Below are positions 1-6,720 of a DNA stretch of 13,756 bases, in pieces. The translations under genes and the position numbers were made by a program. Origin of the DNA: an uncultured Clostridium sp. (GTDB lineage Bacteria > Bacillota_I > Bacilli_A > RF39 > UBA660); assembly GCA_905199855.1 (NCBI GenBank), contig CAJKHY010000023.1:1-13756 (forward strand), written 5' to 3'. The notes beneath the pieces are model-generated. The model did no database searches and was not told the DNA's origin. It saw nothing but the letters and a program-made list of their open reading frames with translations. Each line of letters starts with the position of its first letter. Positions within the stretch are counted from its first letter, which is position 1.

Positions 1-797
1 AAAAACCGTCTGTCGATCCTATAATTCCCGGAGATAAAAATCGTATAAATCAGATTATTACTAACTTTGTGAATAATGCGATCAAATTTACCAAAAAAGG
101 GTTTATACGTGTGGGCTATAGGGTGCATGATAAAGAATTGGAATTTTATGTCAGTGATACGGGAGTTGGAATCGAACCTGATAAACTCGGTACTATTTTT
201 GATCGTTTTATAAAACTTGATAATTTTGTTCATGGGACGGGACTCGGTCTTTCTATCTGTAAAAGTTTGGTCGAGCAAATGGGCGGAAGAATAGGGGTAG
301 AGTCGAATCCGGGAATCGGTTCTCGATTTTGGTTTACTTATCCGCTGAATGAAAATTTTATTTCTGGTGATATGTGTGAAGAATCGAAACATGCTCTGTC
401 GGAAGGAGTGTTACAGAAAGAAAATAGAAAACCTTTAATTTTGGTTGCAGAAGATACGGATAGTAATTTTTTATTGATTTCCGTTATTTTGAAGAAAGAA
501 TATGAGATTATCCGAGCTACAAGTGGAATTGAGGTGATAAAACTTGAAGAGGTATATAATCCGGATGTAATTCTTATGGATATACGTATGCCGGAAATGG
601 ATGGTATAGAAGCTACATTTAGATTGCGCGATAAAGGAGTAAAGACTCCGATAATTGCAGTTACGGCTTTTGCTTTTGATCAGGACAGAAACCGGATTCT
701 CGAAGCCGGATGTGATGATTATATCAGCAAGCCTATTTTTTCAGCGATATTAAAAGAACGAATACGATATTGGTTGAATGAGAAAAGAAAATTATAG
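1..797 (+). CDS. Hybrid sensor histidine kinase/response regulator, 3' part
   Basis: The reading frame is open from position 3 at the window edge, so the gene is truncated on the left and the GTG at 69 is an internal valine codon. What remains is the ATPase half of a histidine kinase followed by a receiver domain. The N box is at about 50-95 (reading ...NFVNNAIKFT), the G1 box is DTGVGI at about 156-173, and the G2 box is GTGLGLSI at about 234-257. After a short linker the receiver domain begins near 429 with the acidic pair in LVAEDTD. The phosphoacceptor Asp is codon 579-581 in LMDIRMPEMDG, with the conserved Thr in AVTAF and Lys in YISKP further on. Such proteins sit at the inner membrane and pass phosphate from His to Asp. 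The sensor and dimerisation domains lie outside the window, so the stimulus is unknown. No DNA-binding domain follows the receiver. Style and codon use fit Bacteroidales, like the next three genes. Confidence 0.93.
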   Translation, partial: KPSVDPIIPGDKNRINQIITNFVNNAIKFTKKGFIRVGYRVHDKELEFYVSDTGVGIEPDKLGTIFDRFIKLDNFVHGTGLGLSICKSLVEQMGGRIGVESNPGIGSRFWFTYPLNENFISGDMCEESKHALSEGVLQKENRKPLILVAEDTDSNFLLISVILKKEYEIIRATSGIEVIKLEEVYNPDVILMDIRMPEMDGIEATFRLRDKGVKTPIIAVTAFAFDQDRNRILEAGCDDYISKPIFSAILKERIRYWLNEKRKL

Positions 798-881
798 AAA
801 AAAGTATATGTCCTGGAAACTAATGATAATTTCCGGAATATTTTGTTTGGTAAATCCCTTGGTTTCTTTTTGACAAAACTT

Positions 882-1124
882 TTATTTTTTTGCCCATTCT
901 AAAATTATCGGGCTATTAATTGTTACTCCGAATTGTTCGGCTTTAAGTAAAATATTTCGTGCAAGTTCCGCTTTTTCTGTGTCGGGAGCATATCTAAAAT
1001 AAGCTTCAGCTGCTCTTACGTGAGCAGCATCGGGCATAGGGAAAGCTCGTTGTTGCGGAAGGCCGAACTCTGAATTGTTGAGTTCCCTTCGTTCGGTAGT
1101 ATCGAGTTTGTCAGATGCAGTCAT
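882..1124 (-). CDS. Small conserved hypothetical protein (80 aa)
   Basis: A short acidic/polar soluble protein with no signal peptide or membrane segment. The middle reads LPQQRAFPMPDAAHVRAAEA, followed by a helix with KAELARNILLKAEQFG. This resembles small proteins of the DUF6582 type, which have a pattern of the form P-x-x-R-x-[FY]-P-[IM]-x-[DN]-x-x-HV plus a helical tail. That assignment is from memory and unverified. Its start overlaps the end of the thioredoxin-fold gene upstream by 14 bases (1111-1124), so the two are probably translated from one message. Function is unknown. Confidence 0.7.
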   Translation of the reverse strand: MTASDKLDTTERRELNNSEFGLPQQRAFPMPDAAHVRAAEAYFRYAPDTEKAELARNILLKAEQFGVTINSPIILEWAKK

Positions 1125-1494
1125 TTTTTATTATTTGTTTTGTTCTACCTTCAATTAAAAACTCTGTTTTTTCTTTAGCTTCTTCCGGAGTCAAGAATCC
1201 CGGGATAAAGAGCGGTTTCCCGGTTAGGGGGATGAACATGGTTGTCGGAGATGTTTGAATATCGTATATTTGTGCTATTTGAGGGTCTCGGTTGATCAAT
1301 ACTTGATAGAAATTAACTTGAGGAAATAGTTTTTTTAAAGGATCGTAAACGTCCCGAATACCTTTTTCGTATAGATGAACCGAGTCGTGGAAAACAATGA
1401 CGGCAGGATTTATACCTCTGTATATCCATTCTGAGCCGTGAGTAAAATCAGCTATTTCTTTTATAAAACGAGCTTTCGATAAATGTTCTAACAT
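1111..1494 (-). CDS. Thioredoxin-fold protein lacking the CxxC motif
   Basis: A 127-residue protein with the layout of a thioredoxin. A beta strand AVIVFHDS (about residues 31-38) ends where the WCGPC loop should be. A second strand, VNFYQVLINRD (60-70), precedes the helix PQIAQIYDI. The cis-proline strand SPTTMFIP (82-89) is followed by a GKPLFIPGF turn and a final helix. The redox CxxC is replaced by HDSVHLYEK, and the only Cys is the penultimate residue, so it cannot work as a normal disulfide reductase. A structural, chaperone or partner-binding role is likelier. No signal peptide is visible. The start ATG (1494) has no clear Shine-Dalgarno site upstream, as is usual in Bacteroidales. It overlaps the following small gene by 14 bases and forms a two-gene unit with it. 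Confidence 0.75.
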   Translation of the reverse strand: MLEHLSKARFIKEIADFTHGSEWIYRGINPAVIVFHDSVHLYEKGIRDVYDPLKKLFPQVNFYQVLINRDPQIAQIYDIQTSPTTMFIPLTGKPLFIPGFLTPEEAKEKTEFLIEGRTKQIIKNDCI

Positions 1495-1600
1495 ATTTGT
1501 TGAGTTCTAAGTTTATAGGGGTAGAACACTTGTAGCATCCTGAAAGATTTTTATTTCTCTTTTTTTTAACGTATCATTCAGAAATATGTGTATATATATT

Positions 1601-1608
1601 TATATTTG
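1601..1608 (+). promoter_or_regulatory. Possible Bacteroidales-type -7 element
   Basis: TATATTTG matches the Bacteroidetes primary-sigma -7 consensus TAnnTTTG, about 35 bases before the ATG at 1643. There is no good TTTG at the expected -33 position, so this is tentative. It would drive the truncated glycosyltransferase gene. Confidence 0.35.
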
Positions 1609-1642
1609 TGGCAAATTCTATATTCCAATTCCCGAATTTATT

Positions 1643-2023
1643 ATGCAAAATTTGATCAGAAAGTTCAATATATTTATTCGTAAGCCTTTTTTTAGTGATT
1701 ACCGGACAGTTTTCGGATTGTGGATGTTGTTGGCGGTGATAGCATGGGTGATGAAATATTTCCATCATTCATACAATAATTTTATGATTTTCCGGCAAAC
1801 ATTTTGGCATGCTCTTTCACGTTTGTCTTTGTATGCAGAATATCCTGCAGAATATTTCGATCACAATCATTATGGTCCTTTTTTTACATTATTTGTCGCT
1901 CCGTTCGCATTTACACCAGTATGGTTAGGTTTACTCAGTTGGTTATTGTTTTTGTCATTTTCGTTATATGTTGCGACTCGTACTTTACCGCTTGAAAAGA
2001 AAAAATTGATATTTATATATTAA
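1643..2023 (+). pseudogene. Glycosyltransferase family 87 / DUF2029-type membrane protein, 5' fragment cut at a junction
   Basis: The frame is open from 1586, but ATG 1643 is the better start. It gives 126 residues beginning MQNLIRKFNIFIRKPFF. The sequence YAEYPAEYFDHNHYGPFF (about residues 68-85) and the surrounding hydrophobic segments are typical of Bacteroidales DUF2029 (GT-C, GT87) proteins. These are multi-pass polyprenol-phosphate-dependent mannosyl- or arabinosyltransferases, usually of roughly 350-450 residues. Here there are about two or three membrane segments, then a stop right after ATRTLPLEKKKLIFIY, inside a stretch that normally continues into further membrane helices. From this point the DNA becomes very AT-rich and non-coding, and everything downstream has Firmicute character. 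I read the end as a break at a sequence junction rather than a biological stop codon. Confidence 0.75.
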
Positions 2024-2035
2024 ACTTAACTTCAA
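2005..2035. other. Probable chimeric junction between Bacteroidales-like and Firmicute-like DNA
   Basis: Homology-like coding sequence of a Bacteroidales DUF2029 protein runs to about 2,020 and then ends in a TAA made from AT-rich filler. From here on there are AT-rich DNA, strong Shine-Dalgarno sites, a sporulation protease and other Firmicute genes. No integrase, insertion-sequence end, inverted repeat or duplicated target is visible at the break. The simplest reading is an assembly misjoin through the AT-rich stretch, with a real transfer event as the less likely alternative. Confidence 0.7.
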
Positions 2036-2056
2036 AAATATTAAGATAATTATCAA

Positions 2057-2130
2057 TGGAGGACCCAGTCGGATTTGAACCAACGATCAGGGAGTTGCAG
2101 TCCCACGCCTTACCACTTGGCTATGAGTCC
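2057..2130 (-). tRNA. tRNA-Cys (GCA)
   Basis: The minus strand folds as a 74-base cloverleaf with the CCA end encoded (TGG at 2057-2059 on the plus strand). The acceptor stem GGACTCA pairs with TGGGTCC (one G-T). The D stem is GCC/GGC. The anticodon loop is CTGCAAC, giving anticodon GCA for cysteine. The T arm is GTTGG-TTCAAAT-CCGAC. The first pair of the anticodon stem is a T-T mismatch and the other four pairs are good. It lies downstream of gpr on the same strand. Confidence 0.95.
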
Positions 2131-2159
2131 AAAAAACAAACTACATAAAATATTCTATC

Positions 2160-2186
2160 AAAAAAATTATATTATTTCAATATAAT
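2160..2186 (-). terminator. AT-rich hairpin with T-run downstream of gpr
   Basis: On the minus strand ATTATATT and AATATAAT (2179-2186 and 2166-2173) form an eight-pair stem around a five-base loop, followed by seven T (2160-2166). The stem has no G-C pair, so it would be a weak terminator. It lies 30-56 bases after the gpr stop and before tRNA-Cys, so some readthrough into the tRNA is possible. Confidence 0.45.
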
Positions 2187-2215
2187 TTATTCATTTTTTT
2201 AAATTTTGTTAATTT

Positions 2216-3259
2216 TTATAAAAAAATCGAATCCTCTTTTATCTCCCTATGCAATGCCCGATTTATCGAATTAGCAAGTAACTTACTTAATTTTTCTACT
2301 AAAAAATCTATCTCCTTAGGAGTTACAATTAAATTATAATTTGTCTGATCCAAAACCTCTTTTAGTAACTCCATCTTCTCTTCATTATCAAGACTACCCA
2401 CCATACCTAGTAAGTTTTCCTTTTCCCTCTTAGATAAATCATTTGTTTTTTCTAACCTCTTATCATAATTATTAAAATGCCGATAAATAAGCTTATTAAC
2501 ACTCTCATTATTCTTAATATAAGATACATGTTTATATAACATATTAATAGTATCATTTACAATCGTCGAGGCATCAACAACCGTTGGTATCCCTATCGCA
2601 ATTACAGGTATTTTAAAAATACTAGAACTTATTTCCTTTCTCTTATTCCCCACCCCACTTCCTGGGGCTATCCCCGTATCTGTAATCTGTATAGTCTTAT
2701 TAACCCTAGAAACAGAAGAAGCCTTTAAAGAATCAATAACTAAAATAAAATCAGGTTTAACAGTATTAACTAAGTTTTGAATAATTTCGCTTGTTTCAAT
2801 TCCCGTTTGCCCCATTACACCTGGACTTATTGCAGAAACACTACGCATCCCCTGCTTCACATCAAAATCTAACGTGAATAAATGCCTCGTTACTAAAATA
2901 TTATTTATTGTAAGTGGTCCCAAAGCATCCGCGGTAGAATAAACATTACCCAAACCAATTATTAAACACTCATAATTATCTTTTATTTTCACCTTAACAA
3001 ATAATTTATTTAATTCTCTAGTTAAAACATTACCTAAATTCTTCCTATTATGAAAATCAGTAATATCATCATATTCAACAGTAATATAAGTACCATTTTT
3101 CTTTTCTATCAATTTTTCCATATCCTTAGAAACCACTACTGTAGTAACTTTAATACCATCCTTTTCCTCTACCGAACTAGTTAGACTATCATCCTTAATA
3201 CTCTCAATAGACTCAATAGCTAAATCAGTTCTAAGTAGTGATTCACCATTATTATCCAT
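2216..3259 (-). CDS. gpr: Germination protease GPR (spore endopeptidase)
   Basis: GPR degrades the small acid-soluble proteins that coat spore DNA when the spore germinates. It is made as an inactive tetrameric zymogen in the forespore and self-processes near its N-terminus. The 347-residue protein matches the family over its length (B. subtilis about 368). Family blocks are LLRTDLAIES (8-17, the region of the zymogen cleavage site), GLGNVYSTADALGP (102-115), LVTRHLF (122-128), PGVMGQTGIET (146-156), VIDSLKA (174-180) and ITDTGIAPGSGVGNKRK (192-208). Asp176 and Asp194 sit in the conserved segments proposed to carry catalytic aspartates in this atypical aspartic protease. The start has a perfect AAGGAGG eight bases upstream. 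rpsT is divergent, 108 bases away, as in Bacillus. I see no convincing sigma-F/G promoter in the gap. Its presence says the host forms, or recently formed, endospores. Confidence 0.97.
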   Translation of the reverse strand: MDNNGESLLRTDLAIESIESIKDDSLTSSVEEKDGIKVTTVVVSKDMEKLIEKKNGTYITVEYDDITDFHNRKNLGNVLTRELNKLFVKVKIKDNYECLIIGLGNVYSTADALGPLTINNILVTRHLFTLDFDVKQGMRSVSAISPGVMGQTGIETSEIIQNLVNTVKPDFILVIDSLKASSVSRVNKTIQITDTGIAPGSGVGNKRKEISSSIFKIPVIAIGIPTVVDASTIVNDTINMLYKHVSYIKNNESVNKLIYRHFNNYDKRLEKTNDLSKREKENLLGMVGSLDNEEKMELLKEVLDQTNYNLIVTPKEIDFLVEKLSKLLANSINRALHREIKEDSIFL

Positions 3260-3306
3260 AAAAATACCTCCTTATATATATTTTTTACAAAAATAAGAAA
3301 AAATAT

Positions 3307-3335
3307 TTGCATTTATTTATTTTTTTTGATAAAAT
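3307..3335 (+). promoter_or_regulatory. rpsT promoter (-35 TTGCAT, extended -10)
   Basis: TTGCAT (3307-3312) is followed by a 17-base spacer and TAAAAT (3330-3335), with TGA directly before the -10 box, making it an extended -10. Transcription would begin near 3342, just before the ribosome binding site GGAAGGAGATGA (3349-3360). Confidence 0.65.
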
Positions 3336-3367
3336 TAGTATTAGTTTTGGAAGGAGATGAATTTACT

Positions 3368-3637
3368 ATGCCTAATATGAAAAATGCTATTAAAAAAGTA
3401 AAGCAAACTAAAAAAGTAACCGAGGCTAATCGTCATGTTAATTCAACTGTAAAAAATGCTATTAAAAATACAGAAAAAGCAATTATTTCAGGTGATAAAG
3501 AAAAAGCATGTACTTGTTTAAAAAATGCTATTAAAAGTTTAGATAATGCTAAAGTAAAAGGACTTGTTCATGAAAATAAAGTTAACAGAGAAAAATCTCG
3601 TTTAACAAAAAAAGTAAATAATATGGAAGTAAAATAA
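3368..3637 (+). CDS. rpsT: 30S ribosomal protein S20
   Basis: S20 binds 16S rRNA at the foot of the small subunit and helps its assembly. The protein is 89 residues, very basic and almost entirely alpha-helical, with the family's lysine-rich start (MPNMKNAIKKVKQTKKVTEA), a central STVKNAIKNTEKAI helix and the C-terminal KGLVHENKVNREKSRLTKK block. I chose ATG 3368, although the frame is open from 3326, because a strong Shine-Dalgarno site (GGAAGGAGATGA) ends seven bases before it and the family starts with MPN. Length is normal. It is a single-gene transcript with its own promoter and a terminator that begins inside its last codons. It lies divergent from gpr, a neighbourhood shared with Bacillus. 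Confidence 0.97.
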   Translation: MPNMKNAIKKVKQTKKVTEANRHVNSTVKNAIKNTEKAIISGDKEKACTCLKNAIKSLDNAKVKGLVHENKVNREKSRLTKKVNNMEVK

Positions 3638-3652
3638 ATTTACTTCTTTTTT
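3626..3652 (+). terminator. Intrinsic terminator of rpsT, overlapping the stop codon
   Basis: GAAGTAAA (3626-3633) and TTTACTTC (3639-3646) form a perfect eight-pair stem with a five-base loop, followed by six T. The TAA stop (3635-3637) lies in the loop, so the left arm is also the last coding sequence. Confidence 0.75.
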
Positions 3653-3665
3653 CTTTAAAAAGTTA

Positions 3666-3694
3666 TGGACTTTATTCAGCCAATTTGATAAAAT
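3666..3694 (+). promoter_or_regulatory. Promoter of the transglutaminase-like gene
   Basis: TGGACT (3666-3671; four of six bases match TTGACA), a 17-base spacer and TAAAAT (3689-3694), with TGA before the -10. This is the same extended -10 (TTTGATAAAAT) as in front of rpsT. Confidence 0.6.
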
Positions 3695-3719
3695 GAAATT
3701 AGATAAAAAGGAGGCAAAT

Positions 3720-4625
3720 ATGAAAAAATTAATGTTAGGAATAATTCTAATTATTATAGTAACAGTAGTTAATTTTAAAAAAGATGATATATTTTATTAT
3801 TATGAAGTATTTAAATTAAAAGAAAATAATCATGAAAGTACAAATGATTATACTTTTGATTATGAACTATCTTATGTGAAAAATACTAATAAATTAGAAC
3901 TTACTAACATTAATGATATTAAAAATGCTATTTATACCCTTCTCAACAGTGGAGCTCATTCAGTAAAAAGATACTGCTCTAAAGAATATAAAGACTGTGT
4001 TGATGATATTAGAGAAATTGCTAATGATTCTAATCTATTATCATACATTAATAGTTTTGTCCATCCATATAATAGTTTTAACAACATTACCTTTGATTTT
4101 GATGGAGATATTAGTTTAGAAATTACTAACAACAAAATATATACTGATAAAGAAATAGAAGAAATTAATAAAAAAGTAGATGAAGTTATAAAAGATAAAA
4201 TTAAGTTTAATATGAATGACCGCGAACGTATCAAAATAATTCATGACTATATTATTGATAATACTAAATATGATACCCTAAAAAACATTAATATTAAAGA
4301 TACAACTTATGAATCCAATACTGCATATGGAGTCCTATTTCAAGGATATGGCATTTGTAGTGGTTATGCCGATACCATGGCCATATTCTTAACTAAATTA
4401 GGTTATATCAATTATAAAATTAGTAACGAAAGCCATATATGGAACTTAGTTTTATTAGATGATAAATGGTATCATATTGACCTTACCTGGGATGATCCTG
4501 TATATACTAATATTGATATCAATAAAATAGAATATGATTACTTCCTAAAAACCACGAATGAATTAAGACAAGCAAAAGATAAAGAACACACATTTAATGA
4601 AATTATTTATGCAGAAGCAAGATAG
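3720..4625 (+). CDS. Membrane-anchored transglutaminase-like cysteine peptidase-fold protein
   Basis: The 301-residue protein begins with MKK and a single hydrophobic helix (about residues 4-18), so it is probably anchored or secreted. The C-terminal half is a transglutaminase-like domain. RIKIIHDYIIDNTKYD (170-185) is the usual lead-in, Cys213 lies in FQGYGICSGYADTM, His239 in NESHIWNLV, and Asp254 in WYHIDLTWDDP. Together they form the Cys-His-Asp triad, with all three residues present. Bacterial members of this group act on cell-surface or peptidoglycan-linked substrates as proteases, amidases or crosslinking enzymes. The substrate here cannot be told. ATG 3720 is chosen over the upstream in-frame ATG at 3693 because AAAGGAGG lies just before it and a signal-like segment follows at once. 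The earlier ATG falls inside the -10 region. It is convergent with ligA and shares its terminator. Confidence 0.85.
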   Translation: MKKLMLGIILIIIVTVVNFKKDDIFYYYEVFKLKENNHESTNDYTFDYELSYVKNTNKLELTNINDIKNAIYTLLNSGAHSVKRYCSKEYKDCVDDIREIANDSNLLSYINSFVHPYNSFNNITFDFDGDISLEITNNKIYTDKEIEEINKKVDEVIKDKIKFNMNDRERIKIIHDYIIDNTKYDTLKNINIKDTTYESNTAYGVLFQGYGICSGYADTMAIFLTKLGYINYKISNESHIWNLVLLDDKWYHIDLTWDDPVYTNIDINKIEYDYFLKTTNELRQAKDKEHTFNEIIYAEAR

Positions 4626-4653
4626 AAAAAAGGATAGCACCCACTATCCTTTT
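4626..4653. terminator. Shared bidirectional terminator
   Basis: AAAAGGATAG (4628-4637) and CTATCCTTTT (4644-4653) make a ten-pair stem with loop CACCCA. On both strands the stem runs into T residues. It starts right after the TAG at 4623-4625, and its right arm contains the ligA stop codon (4644-4646, TAG on the minus strand). It therefore serves both convergent genes. Confidence 0.82.
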
Positions 4654-6632
4654 AATTTATCAAAAAATTCCTTTTCACTCCATATTGGTATACCTAACTC
4701 CTTAGCTTTAGTTAACTTACTCCCAGCATTTTCACCGCATATTAAAGCATATGTCTTCTTACTTACCTTATCACTAGTAGAACCGCCTAAATCTTCAATT
4801 AACTTACTAGCCTTATCCCTAGTAATACTAGATAAAGTCCCAGTTAAAACAAAAGTCTTATCCAGAAAATTAGCATTAATTTCTCTTTTATTATCAATAT
4901 ACTCCATATTAATACCAAGACTCTTTAACTTATCAATTAACTTGATATTATCCTCATTATGAAAATATTCATATACATTTGTCGCGATTATATCACCAAT
5001 ATCTTGAATATCAGTTAAATCCTTCAAACTAACATTCATTAAAGTATCAATATCCTTATAAGTTTTCGCAAGCAACCTAGCCATCTTCTTACCTACTTGC
5101 CTAATACCCAAACCAAATAATAACCTCTCCAAAGAATTCTTTTTACTATTATTAATAGCATCTAGTAACCTATTAACCGATTTTTCTCCATAATCTTCTA
5201 ATTCCTTTAACTCATCTTTATACTGATATAACAAATAGAAATCCCCTACATCCTTAACATAACCTAAATTATATAAATCTTCTACAATAACTTCTCCTAA
5301 GCCATCAATATTCATAGCATCTCTTTCCGCATAATGAATCAAATTTTCTATCTTTCTAGCATTACAATGAATATTTGGACAAAAATAATTAGTTTCCATT
5401 GGTTTTTTAACTAACTTAGTACCACATATAGGACAATTCTCTATCATCTTAAATTCTATTTCATTACCTGTTCTTCTTTCTTTAATACTTCTAACCACTT
5501 CTGGAATAACATCTCCTGCTTTCCTAATAATAACATAATCATTTACCTTAATATCTTTATCTATTATTATATCTTCATTATGTAATGTCGCCTTAGATAT
5601 AGTACTACCCATTACCCTCACTGGTTCTAAAATAGCATTTGGAGTTATCTTACCTGTTCTACCTACCGTAAATATAATATCATTTAATTTAGTAATTACC
5701 TCTAAAGCAGGAAATTTATAAGCAGTAGCCCATTTAGGTACCTTAATCGTATAACCAACCTTCTCTTGAGAAGCAATATCATTAAGTTTAATAACAATAC
5801 CATCTATCTCATAAGGTAATTTTTCTCTTAACTCAGTATATTTTTTAATATATTCTTCTACCTCATTAATATTATTAACAAGTAAATTATTATCATTAAC
5901 ATTAAACCCAAGTTTTCTCATAAACTCTAAAGCCTCAAAATGTGTCTTAATACCATAATCTTGCGGATTTGGTAAATGATAAATAAAACAGTCTAAATTT
6001 CTTGAAGCTGCTACCCTAGTATCATAATTTCTTACTGTCCCAGCCGCAGCATTTCTTGGATTTTGAAAAACAGATTCATTATTCTTTTTTCTTTTCTCAT
6101 TTAATTCATTAAATGATTTCTTACTCATATAAATTTCACCACGTACCTCTATATCAATTGGCTCATTTATTTTTAAAGGTACTGTTTTAATAGTTTTAAC
6201 ATTTTCAGTAATATTTTCTCCAGTAACACCATCACCACGTGTAGCAGCTTGAACTAAAAGACCATTCTTATATATAAGTGAAATAGATAAACCATCTATC
6301 TTTAATTCACATACATATTTAGGATTTTTAATAACTTTTCTTATTTTAGTATCAAAATCATTTACCTCTTCTTCATTAAAAACATTACCTAAAGATAGCA
6401 TTGGCTTTTCATGAGTGACTTTCTCAAACTTATCCAATACTTTTCCGCCAACTCTTTGAGTAGGAGAATCACTTTTTCTATATTGAGGATATTTTTCTTC
6501 TAATTTAATTAACTCTTGCATATAACTATCATATTCTTGGTCAGTTAAACTAGGACTATCTAAAGTATAATATTCATATCCACACCTATTAATTATCTCA
6601 GTTAATTCTTCTATTTTCTTCTTTACATCCAT
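4644..6632 (-). CDS. ligA: NAD-dependent DNA ligase
   Basis: LigA seals nicks in replication and repair using NAD+. The 662 residues carry the full domain order. Domain Ia (about 1-70) is followed by the adenylation domain with catalytic Lys111 in CELKIDGLS, TRGDGVTGENIT (131-142) and VRGEIYMS (163-170). The OB fold holds GRTGKITPNA and KAGDVIPEV. The zinc finger has Cys400, Cys403, Cys418 and Cys423. The helix-hairpin-helix region is about 437-560 and the BRCT domain is 586-662 (FVLTGTLSSITR). Length and motifs are normal, so it should be active. The start ATG at 6632 has a modest GGTGAT site and an extended -10 promoter about 20 bases upstream. It is convergent with the transglutaminase-like gene. 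Confidence 0.98.
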   Translation of the reverse strand: MDVKKKIEELTEIINRCGYEYYTLDSPSLTDQEYDSYMQELIKLEEKYPQYRKSDSPTQRVGGKVLDKFEKVTHEKPMLSLGNVFNEEEVNDFDTKIRKVIKNPKYVCELKIDGLSISLIYKNGLLVQAATRGDGVTGENITENVKTIKTVPLKINEPIDIEVRGEIYMSKKSFNELNEKRKKNNESVFQNPRNAAAGTVRNYDTRVAASRNLDCFIYHLPNPQDYGIKTHFEALEFMRKLGFNVNDNNLLVNNINEVEEYIKKYTELREKLPYEIDGIVIKLNDIASQEKVGYTIKVPKWATAYKFPALEVITKLNDIIFTVGRTGKITPNAILEPVRVMGSTISKATLHNEDIIIDKDIKVNDYVIIRKAGDVIPEVVRSIKERRTGNEIEFKMIENCPICGTKLVKKPMETNYFCPNIHCNARKIENLIHYAERDAMNIDGLGEVIVEDLYNLGYVKDVGDFYLLYQYKDELKELEDYGEKSVNRLLDAINNSKKNSLERLLFGLGIRQVGKKMARLLAKTYKDIDTLMNVSLKDLTDIQDIGDIIATNVYEYFHNEDNIKLIDKLKSLGINMEYIDNKREINANFLDKTFVLTGTLSSITRDKASKLIEDLGGSTSDKVSKKTYALICGENAGSKLTKAKELGIPIWSEKEFFDKLKG

Positions 6633-6649
6633 TTTATATCACCATAATT

Positions 6650-6658
6650 ATTGTACCA
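6650..6658 (-). promoter_or_regulatory. Extended -10 promoter of ligA
   Basis: On the minus strand TGGTACAAT, an extended -10 (TGn plus TACAAT), lies 18 bases before the ligA start codon. The -35 region is only T-rich, without a good hexamer. Confidence 0.5.
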
Positions 6659-6720
6659 TAAAATAAAGAAAAAAATAAATAATTTTTTCAGAATATTGCT
6701 ATTTATAGTTTTATTTGCAA

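Noticed and set aside
1574..1995. Reading frames at 1574-1768 (minus) and 1804-1995 (plus)
   Set aside because: Shadows of the glycosyltransferase fragment in other frames. They have no ribosome site and no recognisable protein pattern.
2024..2056. Terminator after tRNA-Cys
   Set aside because: Only short AT-rich palindromes (GATAATTATC, CTTAA/TTAAG). Too weak, and close to the suspected junction.
3260..3325. Sigma-F/G promoter for gpr
   Set aside because: Only a weak TGCAAA and AT-rich runs are present with poor spacing. Expected on biological grounds but not supported by the bases.
3956..4234. Minus-strand frame of 92 codons
   Set aside because: Lies wholly inside the transglutaminase-like gene and is a low-complexity antisense shadow.
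4597..4962. Plus-strand frame of 121 codons
   Set aside because: Antisense to the BRCT end of ligA and runs through the terminator. ligA is certain.
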